From: Synechococcus sp. J7-Johnson | Lineage (GTDB): Bacteria; Cyanobacteriota; Cyanobacteriia; PCC-6307; Cyanobiaceae | Assembly (NCBI RefSeq): GCF_024345795.1 | Contig: NZ_JAGQBU010000013.1 | Coordinates: 1-64,000, forward strand | Length of the DNA stretch: 64,000 bases | Direction of reading: 5' to 3' | Shown here: one piece after another, positions 17,681 to 29,720 of the stretch | How positions within the stretch are numbered: position 1 is the stretch's first letter | Layout: every line of letters begins with the position of its first letter | Notes under the pieces: model-generated | The model's database searches: none | What the model was told of the DNA's origin: nothing | The model's input: the letters and a program-made list of their open reading frames with translations, nothing else | Position numbers and translations under genes: made by a program

Positions 17681-19796
17681 TCTGCTCCCCCCGTTCGTTC
17701 TCAAGGACGGGGAAACCTTTGCGATGCTCGATCGCCGGGGTGAAATCTGCCCCGAGACCCATCCCGATTCCGGCATTTATCACCGCGGCGCTCGCCATGT
17801 GAGCCGCCTGGAACTCCTGCTCTGGGATCAGTCCCCGATCGTGCTGAGCTCCGCCGAGAGTTGGGAGATGGGGCTTCACGTGAGCCATCTCAGCAACGAC
17901 ATCGACGGGAGCGGTGCGCCACCGCCCGGGTCCGTGCACCTGAAGCGCAGCACTGTTCTCACCCCAACGAGCTGTCTGCAGACGCTCGATTTCACCAGTT
18001 ACCTGGCCGGTGCGGTGGTGATGCCGTTGACCCTGCGTTTCGACGCCGATTTTCGCGACATCTTCGAGATCCGCGGACACCAGCGTCCGCAGCGAGGGCG
18101 CACGGTCCGCCGGCACACCCAGGACTTCCTGGAGGTGGCTTACGGCGGGCTCGACGGAGAGGATCGCCGCACGCTCCTGCGGGTGGGAGGTCTGGCGGCG
18201 GAGGTGGGTGAGAGCCATATCAATCTGATGCTGCAGCTGGAACCTCGCTGCACCCGTCGCGTCTATCTTCTGCTCGATTTCCATCCCGTCGGCGATGGCG
18301 ATCGCGTTGCGGTTGAAGATGCCTTTGATGCCGCACTGGCGGCGACGAACGAGCGTTTGCGCGACAGCCAGCGCCAGGCGGCCTCCATCGCCACTGACAA
18401 CCAGGCGTTCAACAGCTGGCTGGCCCGCTCGATGTCAGATGTGCATCTGCTCTCCAGCCAGCTCGAGCACGGCCTCTACCCCTACGCCGGCGTTCCCTGG
18501 TTCAGCTGCCCCTTCGGCCGTGACGGGCTGATCACCGCCCGCCAGATGCTGCTGGTGGAACCGCGCCTGGCCCGCGGCGTGCTCGGCTTCCTGGCGGATC
18601 AGCAAGCCAGCCACCTCGACCCGGCGGTCGATGCCGAACCCGGCAAGATCCTGCATGAAGCCCGTCTGGGCGAAATGGCGGCCTTGGGGGAAGTGCCCTT
18701 TGCCCGCTACTACGGCACCGTGGATGCCACGCCTCTGTTCCTGATCCTGGCGGGCGACTATCTCCTGCGCAGCGATGACAAGTCGTTCATTGACCAACTG
18801 CGGCCGGCGCTGGACCAGGCGCTGGCCTGGATCAGGGCCGCCGAAGCGCGTAGCCAGGACCGATTCCTGCGCTACCAGTGCGCAGCCCAGGGCGGCCTTC
18901 GCAACCAGGGTTGGAAGGATTCCGACGATGCCATCCACCACGCCGACGGTCGGCTGGCAGAGGGTTCCATCGCCCTTTGCGAGGTGCAGGCCTATGCCTA
19001 CGGGGCTCGCCGCGCCATGGCGGGCATCGAGCAGCGCTTCGGGCGTGCCGCCGAAGCCCAGCAGTTGCGCGAGGAAGCACACCTGCTGCGTCGCCGCTTC
19101 CATGCGGCCTTCTGGTGCGATGCCATCGGCACCTATGCGTTGGCGTTAGACGGCGAGGGCGCACCCTGTGAAGTGCGCAGCTCCAACGCGGGCCACTGCC
19201 TCTGGACCGGCATCGCCAGCCGCGACGCAGCTGCATCGGTGGCCCGCCAGCTGATGGCACCCACCAGCTTCAACGGCTGGGGCGTGCGCACTCTCGATGA
19301 ACGGGAGGCCCGTTACAACCCGATGAGCTACCACAACGGCTCGGTCTGGCCCCACGACAACGCCTTGATCGCCCTGGGCCTGGCCCGCTACGGCCACATG
19401 CCAGAGGCGATGAAAATCCTCAGCGGCTTGTTCGACACGGCTCGGGCGTTGCCGCAGTTCCGGCTGCCCGAGTTGTTCTGCGGCTTCCCGCGACGCGACG
19501 ACGAAGACCCCACCCTCTACCCGGTGGCTTGCAGCCCCCAAGCCTGGGCCAGCGGCTCGGTGTTCGGTTTGCTGGAAGCGATCACCGGAATGGGCATCGG
19601 TCGCGACCCCGAAACGGACCGGGTACAGGTGCTGTTCCGCAAGCCGGTGCTCCCGAAGGGCATAAACCTGCTTGAAATCAATGGGCTGCGGCTCGGCGAG
19701 GAGGAGATAGACCTGCAGGTGCATCGCAGCGAGCACGACACTGGCGTCTTGGTACGGCGGCGAACTTCAGGTGTCGACGTGATGATATCCAAGTGA
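17670..19796 (+). CDS. Amylo-alpha-1,6-glucosidase-like protein (bacterial glycogen-debranching family)
   Basis: A 708-residue protein. The N-terminal beta-rich domain (about 1-230; GIYHRGARHVSRLELLL) is of the bacterial GDE N-terminal type. The C-terminal (alpha/alpha)6 domain includes PYAGVPWFSCPFGRDGLITA, NQGWKDSDDAIHHADG and PMSYHNGSVWPHDNALIALG, which match the amylo-1,6-glucosidase family with acidic residues in GRDG and KDSDD. ATG 17670 is chosen over the upstream open frame. The pairing with the GT4 gene is common in bacteria; the substrate could be glycogen or another alpha-glucan. Confidence 0.88.
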   Translation: MPHDLLPPFVLKDGETFAMLDRRGEICPETHPDSGIYHRGARHVSRLELLLWDQSPIVLSSAESWEMGLHVSHLSNDIDGSGAPPPGSVHLKRSTVLTPTSCLQTLDFTSYLAGAVVMPLTLRFDADFRDIFEIRGHQRPQRGRTVRRHTQDFLEVAYGGLDGEDRRTLLRVGGLAAEVGESHINLMLQLEPRCTRRVYLLLDFHPVGDGDRVAVEDAFDAALAATNERLRDSQRQAASIATDNQAFNSWLARSMSDVHLLSSQLEHGLYPYAGVPWFSCPFGRDGLITARQMLLVEPRLARGVLGFLADQQASHLDPAVDAEPGKILHEARLGEMAALGEVPFARYYGTVDATPLFLILAGDYLLRSDDKSFIDQLRPALDQALAWIRAAEARSQDRFLRYQCAAQGGLRNQGWKDSDDAIHHADGRLAEGSIALCEVQAYAYGARRAMAGIEQRFGRAAEAQQLREEAHLLRRRFHAAFWCDAIGTYALALDGEGAPCEVRSSNAGHCLWTGIASRDAAASVARQLMAPTSFNGWGVRTLDEREARYNPMSYHNGSVWPHDNALIALGLARYGHMPEAMKILSGLFDTARALPQFRLPELFCGFPRRDDEDPTLYPVACSPQAWASGSVFGLLEAITGMGIGRDPETDRVQVLFRKPVLPKGINLLEINGLRLGEEEIDLQVHRSEHDTGVLVRRRTSGVDVMISK

Positions 19797-20056
19797 ACTG
19801 TGGGCTTGGCTGGTACTGATCCGCCGGCGAAGTGTGGCGGCATGTGGGGTTCTAATCCAGGCCCAGCGCTTGCTCTTAATGATCGAGAAGACTGGCTTCC
19901 TGATGGAATCGCTGCCACGGGTTGCTGAGGTTTGTGCTCATCAATCAATCCACGCTTTTGAGCTGGGATTCCATTTCCATCTTCTTCTGATCCAGTCATC
20001 CATCCAGACCGCGATTGACCACAGGCTCCACCCCCCTGCTCCAGACGGGGCCTGGA
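19797..20056. other. Intergenic, no gene seen
   Basis: About 260 bp between the convergent debranching-like gene and ileS. Short open frames overlap it on both strands but none looks protein-like. No clear hairpin with a T-run was found. Confidence 0.5.
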
Positions 20057-23031
<2,975 letters not shown>

Positions 23032-23035
<4 letters not shown>

Positions 23036-23871
23036 AGCGCCTGGGGGGGCAGCAAGGGCGAATTATCGACCCCAGCCCCCGGGGCCTCCCCGTCGCCGTC
23101 TGCAGCAGGGTCAACCACCGCCACCGCTTCTTCGTCTGAAGCTTCGCCGGGATCCGCGCCTGGGGTTGTAGCGCCGGCCTGCTCGATCAGCTGCTCGATC
23201 TCGGCAAATGACCCCACCGTGGTCACGTCTGCTTCGTCGTCGTTATCAGCTGCTGGCGGCGGATCAGCGGCTGGAGCTGCTTCGGGAGGGCGGGGCTGTT
23301 CAGAAGCCTCTGCCAGCTCCTCAGCCTCAGCCACCGCCGCAGCCTGTGTTTCGGCGACCACAGGCTCAGGCTCCGGGAGCTCAGTCTCAGCAATTTCAGG
23401 CTGAGCAACCACGGGCTCAGCAACCTCAGGCTCCGGGCGCACCCAGCGCTTGGTGGTCTCGCGGGCTTTGGAGCTGGCTTCGCGCCGCTCCTTCAGCCAG
23501 GAGAGCAGCACACCCAGTTTCGATCCCGCCAGGCTGACCAGCCCCATCAGGGCAGCAGCCAGTTGCTGCAGGCTGGTGCGCCAACGCTCCGCGCCGGTGA
23601 GGCGTACCTGCTCCTCACGGCTGAGCTGACGCCAGCGGCCCAGGCCCACCTCCGTGCTCAGCCGGCCGATCAGCAGGCCGCCGCAGAGAACGGCCAGCAT
23701 CGGTGCCCCGCTGAGGCGCTCGGCGCTGGTGACCAGCACCAGTCCCAGGACCAGCACCAGGGCGCCCCAGACCGAATCGCGGGGGCGGCTGAGCTCGGGG
23801 ACCAGCAGGGGCAGCAGCAGCACCAGCAGACCGGCAAGAAGTGCCAGGAATCCACCGAGGGTGGCGAGCAT
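23032..23871 (-). CDS. ycf66: Ycf66 family protein
   Basis: A 279-residue protein. The N-terminal 80 residues contain three hydrophobic helices and the segment LVLVTSAERLSGAPMLAVLC typical of Ycf66, a conserved cyanobacterial/plastid family of unknown function. After about residue 150 the sequence becomes an acidic Pro/Ala/Glu/Val-rich tail of low complexity, probably disordered. It is the upstream gene of ileS. ATG 23871. Confidence 0.85.
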
Positions 23872-23925
23872 GGCGACAGAGGCGGCGGTGCGGCCATTCT
23901 GAGCCGCTCTATACAGTCAGGTCAC

Positions 23926-24007
23926 GCCCACCTGGCGGAATTGGTAGACGCGCTGGTTTTAGGTACCAGTGGCTTCGGTCGTGGGGGTTCAAGTCCCCCG
24001 GTGGGCA
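23926..24007 (+). tRNA. tRNA-Leu (anticodon UAG)
   Basis: The acceptor stem pairs GCCCACC with GGTGGGC (24000-24006). The anticodon stem CTGGT/ACCAG encloses the loop TTTAGGT with anticodon TAG at 23960-23962, reading CUA. A long variable arm and the T-loop GTTCAAGTC follow. The CCA end is not encoded. It is a class II tRNA of 82 nt and converges with hupE. Confidence 0.97.
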
Positions 24008-24015
24008 TCGCTGAA

Positions 24016-24624
24016 TCAGCGCAGCAGCAGGGCCAGTGGAGCGAAGGCCACCAGGCCTCCGCCGATCGCCAGGCCCTGTGCCAGCCGGGTGGTGACGCTG
24101 CGAGGCAGACGGCGCAGCACCAACAGGGTGGTGCCGCTCACGAGCACTGAGCCGGCGAGGGCCCCCAGCCACCAGGAGAGGGAGGTTTGATCGCTTGGGG
24201 CTTCCAGACCGTGGAGCATGGCGTGCACCGCCACGGCGGCGGCCACCAGGCCTCCCCAGAGGCTGAGTCGCGAGCCGGAGCCCTTGGTCTCGGCCCACAG
24301 GATTGAGCCGGCCACGGCGGTGATGGCCAGGGCCGCGAGCAGTTCACCGAAGGGCAGGCTGCCGCCCATCGCTCCGAACACTCCACCGGCGACGGCGCCC
24401 GCCAGGGCCCAGACCAGCAGGGTCGAAGAGATGGCGGCGGAGGCGGCGCCAACGCCGATCAACAGCAGCAGGTGGTCGAGGCCTGCGAGGGGATGAAGGA
24501 AGCCTGAGCCGATGCCTCCATGGGCGAGGCCATGGGCCTGGGCAGGCTGGCCAGCCAGGGCGAAGGCCACAGCGGCCAGGCCGGTGTAGAGGGCCAGGGT
24601 GCTGCTGCTGGGGAATCTGCTCAT
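24016..24624 (-). CDS. hupE: HupE/UreJ family metal permease, probable cobalt importer
   Basis: A 202-residue protein with a cleavable signal (ending AQA before HGLAHGG) and six membrane helices. The family motif HPLAGLDH is at residues 44-51, and later histidines (AVHAMLHGLE) are typical metal ligands. HupE/UreJ proteins import nickel or cobalt. The cobalamin riboswitch directly upstream points to cobalt, repressed when vitamin B12 is plentiful. Start ATG 24624. Confidence 0.9.
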   Translation of the reverse strand: MSRFPSSSTLALYTGLAAVAFALAGQPAQAHGLAHGGIGSGFLHPLAGLDHLLLLIGVGAASAAISSTLLVWALAGAVAGGVFGAMGGSLPFGELLAALAITAVAGSILWAETKGSGSRLSLWGGLVAAAVAVHAMLHGLEAPSDQTSLSWWLGALAGSVLVSGTTLLVLRRLPRSVTTRLAQGLAIGGGLVAFAPLALLLR

Positions 24625-24654
24625 TGAGGGGTAACGGTCCGCGCCGGGGGGTGG

Positions 24655-24810
24655 GGTACTGAGACGGCGAGCGTTCTGGCTGAGGGGCGCCTCCGCAGAG
24701 GAGCTCCATCACAGCTGCGGGACAGCGCCGGATTCAACAGGGCCGGCAGGGCCCCATCACACCGGACTTTCCTCCTTGCCTCCAGGGAGTGAACCACTGG
24801 AACCGTCCCC
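24655..24810 (-). promoter_or_regulatory. Cobalamin (B12) riboswitch upstream of hupE
   Basis: On the minus strand the leader contains GGAAAGTCCGGTG, then AATCCGGCGCTGTCCCGC followed by AGCTGTGATGG (B12 box, 24705-24728), and a 3' element CCAGAACGCTCGCCGTCTC about 35-55 nt before the hupE ATG. These are the ordered conserved blocks of cobalamin riboswitches. The 3' part lies close to the start, so control of translation or of early termination is possible. The outer limits are approximate. Confidence 0.8.
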
Positions 24811-24949
24811 GACATTCTGGACCTTTCCGGCGGACCTGGCCGCCCATCGTCTGATCAGCTCCGCCAGGCGGGCCGCTCGTGTCCGCTGGCACTGACCATG
24901 GCCATGCAGCACACAGTCGTGATCGCTGCCGCTGCCTAGCTTTCGCGCC

Positions 24950-25129
24950 ATGGACATATCTTCGATTCCTGCTGCAGGCGCCGCGGCCGAGCCGATCCGG
25001 CTTCGTCCCATCGGGGTGTGCATCGATGAGCCCTGGGCGTCGGGGCAACGCAAGCGCTATCTGGCCAGCCTCGACCCTGGCCTGCTGCTGGTGGCTCCCA
25101 CCACCGTGGGCACGGAGCACGACACCTGA
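24950..25129 (+). CDS. Possible small ORF or gene remnant (59 aa)
   Basis: ATG 24950 opens a 59-residue frame with convincing amino-acid composition (IRLRPIGVCIDEPWASGQ, then RKRYLASLDPG). Its last 24 codons lie antisense to the end of the racemase gene. The racemase carries about 30 extra C-terminal residues beyond the family's usual end, exactly over this region, so a rearrangement may have joined a truncated plus-strand gene to the racemase tail. No family recognised. Confidence 0.3.
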   Translation: MDISSIPAAGAAAEPIRLRPIGVCIDEPWASGQRKRYLASLDPGLLLVAPTTVGTEHDT

Positions 25130-26205
25130 CGGTCTTCGGCCATCGTCTCGATCAGGCTGCGGGCCACGAAGGGTGAGGTCATGGCCCGCAGCAGGGCGCT
25201 GTAGTTGAGGTCGAAGCCGAGTTCCGTTCCCACCGCCACGGCAACGGAGCCGGTGTCGAGCACCAGATGGTCACTGCTCGCCCCCAGAAGGGTCATGCCA
25301 GCCGGGAGCGTCAGGCCTGCGGCATCCACATCCTGAAGGCCAAGGGCCAGCAGGACACGCCACCGCTCGCCCCGATCCAGCCGTGCTGGCGGGGCGCCGA
25401 AGGCACCCTGCTGGCAGCGGCCCCAGGGCAGGGTGGGCTTGCGGTTGGATTCGATCACCTCGGCCACCAGTCGGAAGGCATCGGTGCGCAGACCCGGGAT
25501 CGGCCGCCGCTGGAGCGGCTCGCGGCCCAGCAGGATCGCCTCCCCCAGGCGGAGATTGTTGATCCTCTCCAGTGTTCCCCCGGCGAACAACCAGGGGAGA
25601 TTGGCGGAGTTTCCACCTGACACCAACGGCAGCACGATGCCGAAGGCGGTTTCCAGCCCCGTGGCCAGGCTGGAGAGCTGGGCCATCGACTCCGTGGACG
25701 GAACCACGCCGTTCTGGCAGGCAAGGTTGGCACCGATCCCGATCAGGTCCAGTCCGGGCAGCCGCAGCAGACCGGCGGCGATTCCCTCCAGCCGCTCGGG
25801 CATGATCCCTTCGCGCAGATCCCCCAGTTCCACCATCAGCACCACGCTGTGGCGATGGTTCTGGGCGATCGCCGCCGCTGAGAGCAGAGCCAGCACCGCC
25901 GGCTCGGTGTTCAGGCTGATGTCGGCATTGGCCACCACCTCGGCCACCTGGCTCGGCATGGGCGAGCGGATCAGGGTCAGCGGCAGGTTCAGGCCGCTGC
26001 GCCGCAGGGCCGTCAACGTTTCGATGCGCGGTTCGCCGATCCCGCTGACGCCAGCGTCAGCCAGCACCGTGGCGATGCGTGCCGAGCCGAGGGTCGCCTT
26101 GGTCACCGCCGTGATCGAGACACCCCGGGCCGCCAGACGCTCCACCAGGCTGCGGGCGTTGTGGGCAATGCGATCGAGGCGGATCTCCAGCCTTGGCGCC
26201 GTCAA
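25057..26205 (-). CDS. Alanine/ornithine racemase family PLP enzyme
   Basis: A 382-residue protein with the alanine-racemase N-terminal TIM-barrel fold. The opening APRLEIRLDRIAHNARSLV and ITAVTKATLG (Lys of the PLP Schiff base) fit the broad-specificity amino-acid racemase group that includes ornithine racemase. SGGNSANLP is the phosphate-binding loop. Start is TTG 26205, overlapping the DUF1611 stop (TTGA). The last ~30 residues look like an added tail. The substrate is not shown by sequence; its operon partner suggests a D-amino acid. Confidence 0.8.
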   Translation of the reverse strand: MTAPRLEIRLDRIAHNARSLVERLAARGVSITAVTKATLGSARIATVLADAGVSGIGEPRIETLTALRRSGLNLPLTLIRSPMPSQVAEVVANADISLNTEPAVLALLSAAAIAQNHRHSVVLMVELGDLREGIMPERLEGIAAGLLRLPGLDLIGIGANLACQNGVVPSTESMAQLSSLATGLETAFGIVLPLVSGGNSANLPWLFAGGTLERINNLRLGEAILLGREPLQRRPIPGLRTDAFRLVAEVIESNRKPTLPWGRCQQGAFGAPPARLDRGERWRVLLALGLQDVDAAGLTLPAGMTLLGASSDHLVLDTGSVAVAVGTELGFDLNYSALLRAMTSPFVARSLIETMAEDRQVSCSVPTVVGATSSRPGSRLAR

Positions 26206-27323
26206 AGGGCGGCGGCGGCGGCCTCCGGTGTCAGTTCAGGGAAGGCCCGCATCACCATGTCCAGCAAGCGCTGGGGGGAGCGGGTCAGCGCATCGGTGAC
26301 CGGGATGCCCAGCTCGATCTCGTAAAGCGCGATCGCAGCCGTCACTTCGGCCTCGGTCATGCCCTCATGGTTGAGGCACAGGCCGATCACCCGCGTCAGG
26401 GGCGAGAAGGTTTCGATCAGCCGGATCTCGCTGGCTGGCGTCGGCATGGCGATCTGGGGGAAGTCGCTGAGCCGCGACCGCATCGGGGCGTGCTGCAGGA
26501 TCACGGCCTGGGGTTGGGAGCCCCGCAGGATCGAGGCCGAACTGAGATAGGCGGGATGGCTGAGGGCTCCCTGCCCTTCGATCACGATCACATCGGGTCG
26601 CTCCGCCTGGTAGGCCTCCATCAGGGCGGCTTCCACTTCACCGGAGCAGAACTGGCAGGGAATGGCATCAAGGGCGATGCCGTGCCGGGCTCCCTGCATC
26701 AGTCCCGTCTGACCCGTACCCACCATCACCGATTTGATGCCGCGCTGGTTCAGGGCCCGGTTGAGGATCACGGCCGTGGTGCGCTTGCCGATCGCGCCAT
26801 CGGTGCCGAGCACGGCGATGCGTCGACAGGGCAGCGTGGCGCTACCTCCGCTGAACATGTGCAGATCCCGCTGGTCCGGCGGACGACGCACGTCCACGAT
26901 CGCCACGTTCCGCGCCGCCGCAGCCGCTGCGAATTCCGGGTCGTCGCCGAGGAATTCATGCAGGCCGTTGATCAGATGCAGCCCGGCGTCGATCGCTTCC
27001 AGCAGGACGACCCGCTCCACGGGGGTGAGCCTGCCGCTGGCGGGAGCCACACCGACGATTAGAAGGTCGGCCCGGGCGCCGTTGCTCTCCATCGCCTCGG
27101 CCAGATCGGTCTGGATCGGGATGCCATTGGCCACTCCATCCAGCACGGTGCCGGCATCCCGGCCGGCAAGCCGGCTGTCGATCACCGAGAGGATGCGGAA
27201 TCGCTCCGAGTGACGCACCAGACCGTTTGCGGTCTTGCCGTCGATCCGACCGAAATTGCCCTCGCAATAAACAATTGCCGAGGGAATCGACGGTAGACCA
27301 TATCCATCGGGAAGCTTCAGCAT
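26202..27323 (-). CDS. DUF1611 family protein (DgcN-like P-loop protein)
   Basis: A 373-residue protein with an N-terminal Rossmann-like domain and a C-terminal P-loop domain holding VLGTDGAIGKRTTAVIL (Walker A-like). DUF1611 includes DgcN, reported as an N-acetyltransferase in D-glutamate use, usually beside a dipeptide epimerase. Here the neighbour is a racemase, coupled by a 4-nt overlap. A role in D-amino-acid modification is inference from family and context. Start ATG 27323. Confidence 0.75.
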   Translation of the reverse strand: MLKLPDGYGLPSIPSAIVYCEGNFGRIDGKTANGLVRHSERFRILSVIDSRLAGRDAGTVLDGVANGIPIQTDLAEAMESNGARADLLIVGVAPASGRLTPVERVVLLEAIDAGLHLINGLHEFLGDDPEFAAAAAARNVAIVDVRRPPDQRDLHMFSGGSATLPCRRIAVLGTDGAIGKRTTAVILNRALNQRGIKSVMVGTGQTGLMQGARHGIALDAIPCQFCSGEVEAALMEAYQAERPDVIVIEGQGALSHPAYLSSASILRGSQPQAVILQHAPMRSRLSDFPQIAMPTPASEIRLIETFSPLTRVIGLCLNHEGMTEAEVTAAIALYEIELGIPVTDALTRSPQRLLDMVMRAFPELTPEAAAAAL

Positions 27324-27471
27324 CCGGGTGCACTCCTTGGTTCAAGCTCAGAGGAGGCGACCGAATGGTCCGCTCGGACCGAATCGAAGCGGGGATACCA
27401 GAGGTCCCCACTAAGTGGGAATAACAGAATCCATACTAGGGGAGGCATGGCCGGGCCTGTGCCGTGGCCTG

Positions 27472-28125
27472 TCAGCCCTTCCAGCCCGCCAGCCCCCGGG
27501 CCGCCCGTGAGCGGGCAAGGGCGCGGGCGGCCGGCAGAGCCGGCTCCAGCCGCAATGAGCTGAATGGCGGCAGGCTGCGGCTGCGCAGCCAGGCGCCCCA
27601 GCGAAACTCGTGGAAGGGGATCAGCGGCGCCGGCGCGATCACTCTCTCCTGCTTGAGCTTCCAGACCAGGCTGCGGTAGGGGTCATCCTCCAGGCCGAGC
27701 AAAGTGCGGGGCAGACGTTGGGGTGGATGGGGCCCCTGGCCGCGGCCGTCTTGGAGGTAGAGCCAGCCGCGGTCAAGGAGTTCGGCCAGAGCCTGTTCCC
27801 GTTCGCGGCTCTCGAGCTGGAGTGCCACATAGCCGAAGGCGGTGGCAGCAGCGTCGAGCTCCAGCAGCGCGCGCAGACGGTGGTGGCGATCCACCATCCA
27901 CAGGGCACCATCGCCGCTGCGCACCAGGGGCACAGGTTTGCCGCTGAGGTAACGCTTGCGCTGGTTCGAGCTTTCCTCGGCGAAATCGGTCTGACGCTGA
28001 CGGATCTCGGCCAGCCCCACGCAGAGCTGGGTGGGTTGGAGCTCCGCCACGGCCACCTGCAGCAGTCTTCCGGGGGAGTCCGGCGGCGGCGGCAGGGGTT
28101 CGAAGGGGGGCAGGCGCAACACCAT
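27472..28125 (-). CDS. ParB-like nuclease-domain protein (ParBc_2 type)
   Basis: A 217-residue protein. The central segment MVDRHHRLRALLEL carries the DRHHR motif of the putative ParB-like nuclease family (not chromosomal ParB). Later sequence (PLIPFHEFRWGAWLR) is conserved in cyanobacterial relatives. Activity is unknown. ATG 28125 follows the Nif11 gene stop by 7 nt, so the two form an operon. The ~150 bp to the DUF1611 gene holds a 13-bp palindrome at 27407-27419. Confidence 0.7.
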   Translation of the reverse strand: MVLRLPPFEPLPPPPDSPGRLLQVAVAELQPTQLCVGLAEIRQRQTDFAEESSNQRKRYLSGKPVPLVRSGDGALWMVDRHHRLRALLELDAAATAFGYVALQLESREREQALAELLDRGWLYLQDGRGQGPHPPQRLPRTLLGLEDDPYRSLVWKLKQERVIAPAPLIPFHEFRWGAWLRSRSLPPFSSLRLEPALPAARALARSRAARGLAGWKG

Positions 28126-28132
28126 CGGACGC

Positions 28133-28384
28133 TCAGCGCAGCTTGTCGCGTTGGAGGAAGACCCGGATCAGCTTCTCGTCCATCAGCCCCGGTCGCGCCC
28201 GGGGCGCCTCCTGGCAGCGCTCGAACAGCTCCAGCAGGGTGGCGGCTGACACTCGGTAGCCATGGCCTGCGGCCAGCTCCTCCACCTGCTCGGCTGTCTC
28301 GATCAGGTTGAGGGCTTCCCGTAACCCGGGTTCTGCCTCGATCCTGGCCAGGAAGGCGAAGACGTCCTCGATGTCCTGGCTCAT
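28133..28384 (-). CDS. Nif11 family small protein
   Basis: An 83-residue protein from ATG 28384 starting MSQDIEDVFAFLARIEAEPG, which is the Nif11 domain. Nif11-like sequences serve as leader regions of ribosomal peptides in cyanobacteria but also occur alone. Here there is no double-Gly core and no maturation enzyme nearby, so a peptide-precursor role is unsupported. The open frame upstream to 28570 is not used because it lacks protein character. Confidence 0.75.
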   Translation of the reverse strand: MSQDIEDVFAFLARIEAEPGLREALNLIETAEQVEELAAGHGYRVSAATLLELFERCQEAPRARPGLMDEKLIRVFLQRDKLR

Positions 28385-28559
28385 GGCTGCGCAGTTGTAG
28401 GTTTCGGCTCCAGTCTCCGCCCTGGCGCCCCCGGCTGCGCCCCGCAACGGCGATTGCCAGTTGGACGGCGAGGCCGTGATGGGATCGGGATGTTCTGGAC
28501 TTGGCTCTGGCGAACAGGTGGTAAAACCATGCTCAGGTCCACAGTCAATTTTATCGATC

Positions 28560-28615
28560 CTTGATGACACGTTAATCTAATGATAACGCAAGCAGACTGA
28601 TTGAATTGCTATTAA
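28560..28615 (+). promoter_or_regulatory. Candidate Pho box and -10 element of pstS
   Basis: Three 8-mers spaced by 3 bp (CTTGATGA, GTTAATCT, GATAACGC at 28560-28589) resemble the 11-bp periodic repeats bound by cyanobacterial SphR/PhoB. TATTAA at 28610-28615 could be the -10. The bases 28385-28642 hold no gene. The repeat match is weaker than that before ptrA. Confidence 0.4.
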
Positions 28616-28642
28616 TAAGTTGCTCCCCAATTGGCCGTCCTG

Positions 28643-29650
28643 ATGACCTTCGCGAAGAAGGCCTTGATTTTCTCTGCTGTCACGGCTGCAGGTGCCGGAC
28701 TGGCAATTCCGGTCATTGCTCAATCCAGCACCATCAGTGGAGCCGGAGCTACCTTTCCCGCGCCGGCTTATCAACGCTGGGCCGTTGAATTCGCCAAGGC
28801 AACCAAGAAACAGGTGAACTATCAGTCGGTGGGATCCGGCGCCGGTGTGCGCCAGTTCCATGCCGGCACCGTCGACTTCGGTGCCACTGATGAGGAGCTT
28901 CAGGAAAAAAAGGGTGAATGGACCGCTGGTGCGGCCGGCAAGCGTGGCGCCCTGCAGATCCCGGTGATCGGTGGCACCGTCACGCCCGCCTACAACAAGC
29001 CGGATTGCAAGAACCTCAAGCTCACCCAGCGCCAGGTGGCCGACATCTTTCTCGGCAAGATCAAGACCTGGGATCAGCTGAAGTGCGGCAAGGGTCCGAT
29101 CACGGTGGCCCACCGCTCCGATGGTTCCGGCACCACCTATGTGTTCACCAACTCGCTCTCCTGCTTCTCACCGGAGTGGAAGTCGAAGGTGGGCACTGCC
29201 AAGTCCGTCAAGTGGCCCGTGGGCGTGGGCGGCAAGGGCAATGAGGGTGTTGCCGGTTTGATTCAGAACACACCGGGCTCTATCGGTTACGTGAACCAAG
29301 CCTTTGTGAAAGGCAAGATCAAGGCGGCTGCTGTACAGAACAAGGCCGGCAAGTTCGTGATGGCCAACGATGTCACGGGTGCGGCGGCTCTGAACAGCAT
29401 CAAGCTTGATTCCCGCCTGGGCGGAGAGGATTGCAACCCCGCCGGTGCCAACAGCTTCCCGATTGCGTCGTTCACCTGGATCCTTGCCTACAGGACCGGT
29501 AATGGCGCCAAGGCCGACACCATCAAGCAGTTCCTGAACTGGGGGCTGTCTGCCAAGGGTCAGGCCATCGCCAAGCAGCTCGATTACGTACCGCTCACCG
29601 GCTCCGTGCTCACGCGCGCCCGGGCTGAGGTGGCCAAGATCGGCAAGTGA
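28643..29650 (+). CDS. pstS: Phosphate ABC transporter substrate-binding protein PstS
   Basis: A 335-residue periplasmic protein. The signal peptide ends near VIAQS, followed by the PstS hallmark SGAGATFPAPAYQRWAVEF. Further phosphate-binding stretches are GSGAGVRQF, DFGATDEEL and HRSDGSGTTYVFT. It captures inorganic phosphate for the Pst transporter (not in the window). ATG 28643 is preferred to TTG 28631. It heads a phosphate cluster with ptrA and sphRS and has a strong terminator after it. Confidence 0.95.
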   Translation: MTFAKKALIFSAVTAAGAGLAIPVIAQSSTISGAGATFPAPAYQRWAVEFAKATKKQVNYQSVGSGAGVRQFHAGTVDFGATDEELQEKKGEWTAGAAGKRGALQIPVIGGTVTPAYNKPDCKNLKLTQRQVADIFLGKIKTWDQLKCGKGPITVAHRSDGSGTTYVFTNSLSCFSPEWKSKVGTAKSVKWPVGVGGKGNEGVAGLIQNTPGSIGYVNQAFVKGKIKAAAVQNKAGKFVMANDVTGAAALNSIKLDSRLGGEDCNPAGANSFPIASFTWILAYRTGNGAKADTIKQFLNWGLSAKGQAIAKQLDYVPLTGSVLTRARAEVAKIGK

Positions 29651-29689
29651 TCCGCACGCGTTTCGTGCACCCCTGAGGGGGTGAGCATC

Positions 29690-29711
29690 GGGGGCTTCGG
29701 CCCCCTTTTTT
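29690..29711 (+). terminator. Rho-independent terminator of pstS
   Basis: Stem GGGGGC/GCCCCC with a TTCG tetraloop, followed directly by six T (29706-29711). It lies 39 nt after the pstS stop. Confidence 0.95.
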
Positions 29712-29720
29712 GCTGCAGAC

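Noticed and set aside
28385-28570. N-terminal extension of the Nif11 protein as a peptide precursor
   Set aside because: The extra residues overlap the pstS upstream region, lack a leader pattern, and no modification enzyme is nearby.
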